DNA of 13,490 bases from Caldisericaceae bacterium. Its GTDB lineage: Bacteria; Caldisericota; Caldisericia; Caldisericales; Caldisericaceae. The notes beneath the pieces are model-generated. The model made no database searches. It was not told where the DNA came from and was given only the letters and a program-made list of their open reading frames with translations. The translations under genes and the position numbers were made by a program. Location: the NCBI GenBank assembly GCA_021161495.1, contig JAGHAO010000033.1, positions 1-13,490 on the forward strand, read 5' to 3'. How positions within the stretch are numbered: position 1 is the first letter of the stretch; each line of letters starts with the position of its first letter. Positions 7,352-12,510 of this stretch are shown here, piece by piece.

Positions 7352-8257
7352 TTATTTTTTACTTACGGTTTTAACTAAAATATTTTTAAAAACATCGAAA
7401 TTAAAAGCGGTAACAATTTTCATCCTCTCTCCTTCGGCAAGGACGCTCGCGCCACGCATTACATTGTAATTAAGTTCCATTCTCATATTACCCGTAATCA
7501 CACTTTTTGCAACTTCCGGGTTAATCACGTAAGATACGGCAAACGGATCGGGGAACACCGACTGCCTGACTCCGTAAAAGCCCTCCATAAAGCCGATCGA
7601 GGTTTTTTCCATATCGAGGATTAACTTGCCTATCTTGCTATCCTCGGGTATTATTCTTTTAAGTTCTTCCTCCAAAATTACGTTCTCCAAAATAGGGTCC
7701 CAGGGGATCACGGTAAGCGGAATATCCGAGTCAAACACAAACTGCGCCGCTTCCGGATCGAAATAAAAGTTGAACTCGGCAAATCGGGTCACGTTTCCTT
7801 TGTACAACGCACCGCCCATTGAGACAATCTCTCCCAAAAGGTTTTTAAGTTCGGGGTGTAGGTTTATCGCCATCGCAACATTGGTTAAAGGCCCTATCGT
7901 AATAAGAGTTATTCCGGGGTTTTCTTTTGCAATTCCGTAGATTGCTTCCGGAGCCGATACGTCGGAGCAAGTCCTGTTTGCAGGCGGAAGTTCCACATCG
8001 CCTAATCCGTTTCTTCCGTGAACGGGGGCACCTTCAATAAGGTCGGAAATAAGAGGCCTGCTTGCACCTTTAAAAACCGGAATATCGTCTCTTCCCGCAA
8101 AATGCAAAACTCTCAAAACATTCTCGGTAACCTGATCAACATTTGTGTTCCCGCTGAGAGTTGTAATGCCCTTAACATCAAGGCCGTTGCGGATCGCCAT
8201 TAAAATAGCCACCGCATCGTCTACTCCGCAGTCAGTATCTATTATAACTTTTTTCAC
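7352..8257 (-). CDS. Nucleoside hydrolase 1 (inosine-uridine preferring family, Pro at the His position)
   Basis: A 301-residue member of the calcium-dependent nucleoside hydrolase family, only moderately similar to the second copy in this operon. It has DTDCGVDD (7-14), APVHGRNGLGD (77-87), TIGPLTNVAMA (120-130), IVSMGGA (144-150) and AEFNFYFDPEAA (160-171). At the C-terminal site it reads SVFPDPFAV (233-241): D237 keeps the Ca ligand, but the His found before it in HDP/HDA-type hydrolases is Pro. Known hydrolases of the LPDP type also lack this His, so it need not be inactive, but leaving-group activation and base preference probably differ from copy 2. The start is GTG 8255-8257 with AGGGGG 5 nt upstream. 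It lies between ribokinase (22-nt gap) and the BMP lipoprotein (17-nt gap), and has no signal peptide, so it works in the cytoplasm. Confidence 0.93.
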   Translation of the reverse strand: MKKVIIDTDCGVDDAVAILMAIRNGLDVKGITTLSGNTNVDQVTENVLRVLHFAGRDDIPVFKGASRPLISDLIEGAPVHGRNGLGDVELPPANRTCSDVSAPEAIYGIAKENPGITLITIGPLTNVAMAINLHPELKNLLGEIVSMGGALYKGNVTRFAEFNFYFDPEAAQFVFDSDIPLTVIPWDPILENVILEEELKRIIPEDSKIGKLILDMEKTSIGFMEGFYGVRQSVFPDPFAVSYVINPEVAKSVITGNMRMELNYNVMRGASVLAEGERMKIVTAFNFDVFKNILVKTVSKK

Positions 8258-8279
8258 CGTTACCCCCTTTCATTTTATA

Positions 8280-9176
8280 TCAAAAAGAATGAGAATTTAA
8301 AAATGCTTCAATTTCACTTCTCTTCGGAGCGGAAATCGAGGCGCCGTTCCTCGTAACGGATATGGCAGCGGCAGCCTCGGCAAAAATCAGCGCTTCTTTC
8401 AAGGGAAAATTTTCGGAAATCGCGGCGGCAAAAGCTCCGTTGAACGTATCTCCCGCGCCTGTCGTGTCAACACTCTTCACCTTAAAGGCAGGCAGGACGA
8501 ATTCTCCTTTTTCACCGTAATAACACACTCCTTTTTCGCCTTTTTTCACGATGACATTTTTTGCTCCCAACGAAAATAAACTTTCAATCCCTTCCTTCCC
8601 GGAAAACCCCGTTAAAGAACGGATTTCCACCTCGTTTGGCGTTACGAAAGTCGAATATTTTATAACTGATTTTAGCTCCTCGCTCACCGGAGCCGGGTCG
8701 AAAATCACAATTGCCCCTTTTTCAAATGCGTTTTTGGCGGATTTTTCGAGGACACGCGGGTCAATTTCGCCTTGAATCATAAAGATGTCTCCACTTTTAA
8801 CGTGAGATTCAAGATAGTTTATTTCTTCGTCTCCGACATTTCCGTTCGCACCGTGTATTATTATTATTTTATTCTCGCCTTTTCCGTTCACGTTTATCAG
8901 GGCAATGCCCGTAAAAGTGCCTTTGTCTCGTTTCACTCTGAGGGATACGCCGGCGTCCTTCAAATTTTTAAGGACGAATTCGCCGAAATAATCGTCCCCT
9001 ACGCGCCCGATAAATTCCGTGCCCCCTCCCGCTTTTTGTGCGGCAATTGCCTGATTTGCGCCTTTTCCTCCCTGATTGAGTAAAAAATCGGAACCCACAA
9101 GAGTTTCCCCCACTTCGGGAAATCTGTCCGAGTAAACAACCATATCCGCATTAATACTTCCTAAAACGTATATCAT
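8280..9176 (-). CDS. rbsK: Ribokinase
   Basis: A 298-residue PfkB-family sugar kinase that phosphorylates D-ribose to ribose-5-phosphate with ATP. It has the N-terminal GSINADMVV (6-14), the sugar site GGKGANQ (36-42), IGRVGDDYFG (56-65), FDPAP (159-163), TPNEVE (179-184), and the anion hole with catalytic base VDTTGAGDTF (236-245, D243). Length and motifs are those of true ribokinases; deoxyribokinase activity cannot be ruled out. ATG 9174-9176 is chosen over longer in-frame readings because AAAGGAGA at 9181-9188 is 4 nt upstream and the upstream stretch contains the promoter. It is the first gene of the minus-strand operon and would consume the ribose released by the two nucleoside hydrolases. 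Confidence 0.93.
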   Translation of the reverse strand: MIYVLGSINADMVVYSDRFPEVGETLVGSDFLLNQGGKGANQAIAAQKAGGGTEFIGRVGDDYFGEFVLKNLKDAGVSLRVKRDKGTFTGIALINVNGKGENKIIIIHGANGNVGDEEINYLESHVKSGDIFMIQGEIDPRVLEKSAKNAFEKGAIVIFDPAPVSEELKSVIKYSTFVTPNEVEIRSLTGFSGKEGIESLFSLGAKNVIVKKGEKGVCYYGEKGEFVLPAFKVKSVDTTGAGDTFNGAFAAAISENFPLKEALIFAEAAAAISVTRNGASISAPKRSEIEAFLNSHSF

Positions 9177-9204
9177 CTGTTCTCCTTTGTTTATTCTTTT
9201 CAGA

Positions 9205-9233
9205 ATTATACAGAAACTCGGAAGCGGTGTCAA
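9205..9233 (-). promoter_or_regulatory. Perfect consensus sigma-70-type promoter of the nucleoside operon
   Basis: On the minus strand TTGACA (plus 9228-9233) and TATAAT (plus 9205-9210) are separated by exactly 17 bp. Transcription would start near 9198, giving a leader of about 22 nt that carries the AAAGGAGA site of ribokinase. Twelve of twelve consensus bases at ideal spacing in the only divergent intergenic region make this a strong call; activity is inferred. Confidence 0.88.
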
Positions 9234-9252
9234 ATTAACGGGCGGGATTAAT
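9234..9252. promoter_or_regulatory. Possible operator: 19-bp imperfect dyad next to the -35 box
   Basis: ATTAA (9234-9238) and TTAAT (9248-9252) form inverted arms around a GC-rich 9-bp centre, directly abutting the minus-strand -35 hexamer. The position suits an activator or repressor site. Only five bases per arm match, so chance is a real alternative. Confidence 0.3.
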
Positions 9253-9330
9253 GAAAAACAATTTGCAGTTTTTGTTAGCAGCATCCGAAAAAAGCAGTTA
9301 TCGGTTTGGCAAGTTATTTTACCGCTTTAA

Positions 9331-9339
9331 TGGTATAAT
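9331..9339 (+). promoter_or_regulatory. Extended -10 promoter candidate for the phosphorylase-tdh-kbl unit
   Basis: TGGTATAAT is a perfect TATAAT preceded by TGN, the extended -10 form that can work without a good -35 box. TTGGCA at 9306-9311 is 22 bp away, too far for a normal -35. Start would be near 9346, leaving a leader of about 40 nt. Confidence 0.6.
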
Positions 9340-9341
9340 TG

Positions 9342-9369
9342 TGGACAAAAACGGTCAAAATGCTACAAT
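9342..9369 (+). promoter_or_regulatory. Second, downstream promoter candidate for the phosphorylase gene
   Basis: TGGACA (9342-9347) and TACAAT (9364-9369), spacer 16 bp, each match consensus at five of six bases, and TGC precedes the -10. The start would fall near 9376, inside the ribosome site, so the transcript would be almost leaderless. This weakens the call. Confidence 0.35.
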
Positions 9370-9374
9370 AAAAT

Positions 9375-9380
9375 GGAGGT
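9375..9380 (+). promoter_or_regulatory. Ribosome binding site deciding a GTG start
   Basis: GGAGGT lies 5 nt before GTG 9386-9388. The ATG at 9384-9386 overlaps this start but is followed at once by TGA, so only the GTG opens the reading frame. Confidence 0.75.
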
Positions 9381-9385
9381 AAAAT

Positions 9386-10162
9386 GTGAAAAACATTGGA
9401 ATTATCGGTGGAACAGGGGTATATACCCCAAACTTTATGCAAAATGCAAAAACGCTTAACGTGGAAACACCTTACGGAAAAACGGAAGTTATCGAAGGAG
9501 AGGTGAAGGGGAGAGGAGTATATTTTCTCACAAGGCACGGAAAAGGGCATACAGTACCGCCCCACAAAGTAAATTACAGGGCAAACATCTACGCTTTGCA
9601 CTTGCTCGGAACGAAAAGGATCGTTGCAACCGCGGCGGTGGGTGCGATAAACAAAAATTTCGCACCCGGCACTTTCGTCATTTTGGATCAATTTTTGGAC
9701 TTTACGAAGAGCAGAATTGAGACATTTTTCTCCGAAGGAAAAGTCGTGCATACGGACTGCACCGACCCTTACTGCCCCGAAATTTCCCTGATCTTAAAAG
9801 AGGCAATGGAGCATTTCGGGTATCCGTATCATATGGGAGGAACTTACGTTGCAACGGAAGGGCCACGTTTTGAGACGCGTGCGGAGATAAAGGCGTACGG
9901 CATACTCGGAGGAGACGTTGTCGGAATGACGGGGATTCCGGAAATCGCGCTCGCAAAAGAATTGGGTATGTGCTACGCATCCGTTGCCGTTGTAACGAAT
10001 TTTGCTGCGGGAATATCCGGCCATATGCTCTCGCACGGCGAAGTTGTCGAAAAAATGGCGGAACTGAACGAGAAGGTAAGGAATATTTTAACTTACACGG
10101 TGGCAAAAATCCCGGACGAACGGCACTGCAACTGCGCAAAAGCGCCGACATCCGGAGAATAA
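9386..10162 (+). CDS. MTAP/PNP-family phosphorylase, probably S-methyl-5'-thioinosine (6-oxopurine) specific
   Basis: A 258-residue enzyme of the trimeric purine-nucleoside/MTA phosphorylase family. Phosphate-site blocks are IGGTGVY (7-13) and TRHG (49-52). Others are ATAAVGAI (81-88), DQFLDFTK (101-108), ATEGPRFETRAE (156-167) and MTGIPE (181-186). At the base site it reads VTNFAAG (203-209). Adenine-specific MTAPs have Asp at the positions of N205 and A207 (TDYDCW type), while enzymes acting on hypoxanthine/guanine nucleosides and bacterial methylthioinosine phosphorylases have Asn (NPAAG type). I therefore infer methylthioinosine or inosine plus phosphate to hypoxanthine plus (methylthio)ribose-1-phosphate. 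A C-terminal CxC (C248, C250) also occurs in thermostable relatives. The start is GTG 9386. It is divergent from the nucleoside operon and lies 21 nt before tdh. Inosine/guanosine phosphorylase is the main alternative. Confidence 0.85.
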   Translation: MKNIGIIGGTGVYTPNFMQNAKTLNVETPYGKTEVIEGEVKGRGVYFLTRHGKGHTVPPHKVNYRANIYALHLLGTKRIVATAAVGAINKNFAPGTFVILDQFLDFTKSRIETFFSEGKVVHTDCTDPYCPEISLILKEAMEHFGYPYHMGGTYVATEGPRFETRAEIKAYGILGGDVVGMTGIPEIALAKELGMCYASVAVVTNFAAGISGHMLSHGEVVEKMAELNEKVRNILTYTVAKIPDERHCNCAKAPTSGE

Positions 10163-10183
10163 AAATAAGAAAGGAGATGGGGT

Positions 10184-11215
10184 ATGAAGGCGGTGGTGAA
10201 AACAGAGAAAAAGCGCGGAGCCGAGGTTCTCAACGTTCCGGTTCCCAAAATCAAGGACGACGAAATTCTCGTAAAAGTAAAAGCGGCCGCAATTTGCGGA
10301 ACGGACTTGCATATTTATGTGTGGAACAAGTGGGCCGAGGAAAAAATTCACCCTCCGCAAATAATGGGGCATGAGTTTGCCGGAGAAGTAGTCGAAACAG
10401 GCAAAGAAGTGAAGAGAATAAAAAAGGGAGATTATATTTCCGCGGAGACGCATATTTCCTGCGGGCATTGTTATCAATGCTTGACGGGACATCCGGAGGT
10501 TTGCGAGAATTTAAAAATCCTGGGAGTTTCAAGGGACGGGGCATTTGCCGAATACATTGCAATTCCCGAAAAAATCGCATGGAAGAACCCGGAAAATCTG
10601 CCTGTGGAATTCGCCGCGATACAGGAGCCGTTAGGAAATGCCGTTGACACCGTCCTCGCAGAGGATGTTGCTGGAAAAACCGTCGCAATAACGGGTGTAG
10701 GGCCGATAGGCCTTCTTGCCGTAGGCGTGGCGCGCGCAAGTGGGGCAACGAAAATCATCGTATCCGACCTCAGCGATTACCACCTCGAAATTGCGAAAAA
10801 GATGGGCGCGGATGTTGCGGTGAACGCGGGAAAAGAAAATTTCAAAGAAGCTGTTTTTGAAGAAACAGACGGCTTGGGCGTGGACGTGGGGCTTGAAATG
10901 TCGGGAAGCGGAAAGGCACTCAATGATCTTCTGTCCGTGATGACCCCCGGAGGAAGAGTTTCTCTTTTGGGATTGTTCGGTGAAGATTTTGTCCCCGTTT
11001 CACTGAACGACAACGTGATATTCAAAAAACTCAGGATATACGGGATCACAGGTCGAAGAATTTTCCAAACATGGGTGATCGTGTCAAGGCTTCTTTCCTC
11101 CGGAAGGTTGGACGTTTCGCCTGTTATTACGCACAAATTCAAACTTGAAGATTTCGAAAAAGGAATGAAACTGATGGAGGAGAAAAAATCCGGAAAAGTC
11201 ATTTTATATCCTTAA
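10184..11215 (+). CDS. tdh: L-threonine 3-dehydrogenase
   Basis: A 343-residue zinc-dependent medium-chain dehydrogenase, close in length to E. coli Tdh (341). It oxidises L-threonine with NAD to 2-amino-3-ketobutyrate. The catalytic zinc site is AICGTD (36-41, C38) and GHE (62-64). Structural zinc Cys residues are C93, C96, C99 and C107 in HISCGHCYQC and downstream. The NAD-binding Gly motif is GVGPIG (171-176). QEPLGNAVDT (147-156), GLEMSGSG and a C-terminal SPVITHKF match threonine dehydrogenases rather than sorbitol or alcohol dehydrogenases. The start ATG has AAGGAGA 6 nt upstream. Immediate linkage to the aminoketobutyrate-CoA ligase gene (14-nt gap) supports the assignment. Confidence 0.93.
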   Translation: MKAVVKTEKKRGAEVLNVPVPKIKDDEILVKVKAAAICGTDLHIYVWNKWAEEKIHPPQIMGHEFAGEVVETGKEVKRIKKGDYISAETHISCGHCYQCLTGHPEVCENLKILGVSRDGAFAEYIAIPEKIAWKNPENLPVEFAAIQEPLGNAVDTVLAEDVAGKTVAITGVGPIGLLAVGVARASGATKIIVSDLSDYHLEIAKKMGADVAVNAGKENFKEAVFEETDGLGVDVGLEMSGSGKALNDLLSVMTPGGRVSLLGLFGEDFVPVSLNDNVIFKKLRIYGITGRRIFQTWVIVSRLLSSGRLDVSPVITHKFKLEDFEKGMKLMEEKKSGKVILYP

Positions 11216-11223
11216 AGGAGGTG
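11214..11223 (+). promoter_or_regulatory. Ribosome binding site deciding the kbl start
   Basis: AAAGGAGGTG overlaps the tdh stop codon and lies 6 nt before ATG 11230. An in-frame GTG at 11221 is part of this site and is rejected as the start. Confidence 0.75.
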
Positions 11224-11229
11224 GGTAAA

Positions 11230-12462
11230 ATGAGCCTTAAAAAGGTGAAAACGCAACTCGAAGAGCATCCTAAAAAACTCGAAGAACAAGGCACTTTGAA
11301 AGGAAAAGAAGCGGTAATCACGGGGATAAAACCTGCGGAGGGCGAAAAAGGGCCGCGGTATTTCATCGAAGGATACGGAGACAAAGAATTCCTCAGGATG
11401 AACGCAAACAACTATCTCGGAATGTCTTTAAACAAAGACGTGATAAAAGCGGAAGAGGAAACTGCGGAAAAATTCGGAGCAGGCCCGGGAGCGGTGCGTT
11501 TCATAAGCGGAACGTACAAAGTGCATAAAGAGTTAGAGGAAAAACTTGCAAAATTTCATAACAGGGAAGACGCAATGATTTTCAGCGCGGCATACGCAAC
11601 CGTAATGGGTGTTCTCCCTCCTCTCATAACAAAAGACACGATCGTGATAAGCGACGAACTGAACCACAACTGCATAATCAATGCAATAAGGCTTTCAAAA
11701 CCGAGAGACAAAAAGATATACAAGCACAACAATGCGAAAGACCTCGAAAGGGCTTTGGAAGAATCCGTCGGAAACGCAAAAAGAGTCATAATCGTAACGG
11801 ACGGCATTTTCAGTATGCGCGGAGAATGGGCGCCTCTCAAAGAGATCGCGGACCTTGCCGAAAAATACGACGGCAAATTCGAAGAAGGCGTAATCACAAT
11901 GGTCGACGATTCTCATGGGGTCGGAGCAATAGGAGAAACGGGAAGAGGAACGACGGAATTCCTTGGCGAGAACAGAATCGACATTCTCGTTGCAACTTTG
12001 GGAAAAGCGCTCGGAGTGAACGGAGGATACGTTGTGAGCGACAAAACGGTGATTGATTACCTCAGGGAAACGGCGCCGTTTTACATTTACTCGAACCCTA
12101 TAACCCCCGGTGAAGCGGCAGCCTCCGTAAAAGCGCTTGAAATCTTAGACAGCCCCCGCGGAAGGGAACTTCTCAAACACCTCCACGATATGACGAAAAA
12201 ATTCGAACAAGGGCTTATAAATTTGGGATACGAAGTGATCAAAGGCCCGCACCCCGTTGTCCCTCTTATGATAAGGGACACAAAGAAAACGCGCGACCTC
12301 GTCTCGTTCCTTATGCGGAACGGAATCCTTGCAACAGGGCTTGCATATCCCGTTGTCCCGAAAGGAGACGAAGAAATAAGGTTCCAAATCTGCGCGGACC
12401 ATACGGAATACGATATTGACTTCGCGTTAGGCATTTTGGAGAAGTATAAAAACACTCATTGA
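11230..12462 (+). CDS. kbl: 2-amino-3-ketobutyrate CoA ligase (glycine C-acetyltransferase)
   Basis: A 410-residue PLP enzyme of the alpha-oxoamine synthase family. It cleaves 2-amino-3-ketobutyrate with CoA to glycine and acetyl-CoA, the step after Tdh. Visible blocks are NANNYLGMS (58-66), RFISGTYKVHKELE (90-103), the PLP-ring Asp/His region VDDSHGVGAIG (225-235), the Schiff-base lysine in TLGKALG (K259), and the C-terminal IRFQICADHT. It is a little longer than E. coli Kbl (398) through a Lys/Glu-rich N-terminus. The usual GGASGGY after the lysine is shortened to GVNGGY. 8-amino-7-oxononanoate synthase (BioF) is the main alternative by fold, but the tdh neighbour and lack of biotin genes favour Kbl. 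The ATG at 11230 is set by a strong ribosome site. Confidence 0.9.
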   Translation: MSLKKVKTQLEEHPKKLEEQGTLKGKEAVITGIKPAEGEKGPRYFIEGYGDKEFLRMNANNYLGMSLNKDVIKAEEETAEKFGAGPGAVRFISGTYKVHKELEEKLAKFHNREDAMIFSAAYATVMGVLPPLITKDTIVISDELNHNCIINAIRLSKPRDKKIYKHNNAKDLERALEESVGNAKRVIIVTDGIFSMRGEWAPLKEIADLAEKYDGKFEEGVITMVDDSHGVGAIGETGRGTTEFLGENRIDILVATLGKALGVNGGYVVSDKTVIDYLRETAPFYIYSNPITPGEAAASVKALEILDSPRGRELLKHLHDMTKKFEQGLINLGYEVIKGPHPVVPLMIRDTKKTRDLVSFLMRNGILATGLAYPVVPKGDEEIRFQICADHTEYDIDFALGILEKYKNTH

Positions 12463-12463
12463 T

Positions 12464-12491
12464 TTTGCAAACCGCGGAGGTTTCGTATAAT
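12464..12491 (+). promoter_or_regulatory. glmU promoter candidate with a dyad in the spacer
   Basis: TTTGCA (12464-12469, four of six) and a perfect TATAAT (12486-12491) are spaced by 16 bp, just after the kbl stop. A short inverted repeat, AAACC (12469-12473) and GGTTT (12479-12483), lies in the spacer. Transcription would start near 12498, leaving a leader of about 13 nt with the full AAAGGAG. No terminator with a T-run is seen after kbl, so read-through into glmU is also possible. Confidence 0.6.
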
Positions 12492-12498
12492 AGGGCGG

Positions 12499-12505
12499 AA
12501 AGGAG
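12499..12505 (+). promoter_or_regulatory. Ribosome binding site deciding between two glmU ATGs
   Basis: AAAGGAG lies 2 nt before ATG 12508 and 5 nt before the adjacent in-frame ATG 12511. The second gives normal spacing and is preferred; the product differs by one Met. Confidence 0.65.
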
Positions 12506-12510
12506 TTATG

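Larger units (their letters stand above)
9177..9385. other. Divergent intergenic region (209 bp) between ribokinase and phosphorylase genes
   Basis: This region carries the consensus promoter of the minus-strand operon, the adjacent dyad, and two overlapping candidate promoters for the plus strand. The central part, about 9253-9305, is AT-rich with A-tracts and shows no further structure that I could recognise. No small gene or riboswitch-like fold was evident. It is the only place in the window where a shared regulator could act on both transcription units. Confidence 0.7.

Noticed and set aside
9177..9284. Longer in-frame N-terminus for ribokinase
   Set aside because: The stretch contains the perfect consensus promoter and the AAAGGAGA site; ribokinases begin with the VLGSIN strand seen after ATG 9176.
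9306..9339. TTGGCA as -35 for the TATAAT at 9334-9339
   Set aside because: The spacer is 22 bp, too long for a normal sigma-70 promoter; the extended -10 explains the signal better.
9314..9751. Minus-strand open frame of about 145 codons opposite the phosphorylase
   Set aside because: It is antisense to a clear enzyme gene, its composition shows no family motifs, and no ribosome site precedes it.
11230..12462. BioF (8-amino-7-oxononanoate synthase) instead of Kbl
   Set aside because: The fold is shared, but the gene follows tdh by 14 nt and no biotin gene is near, so Kbl is the simpler call.
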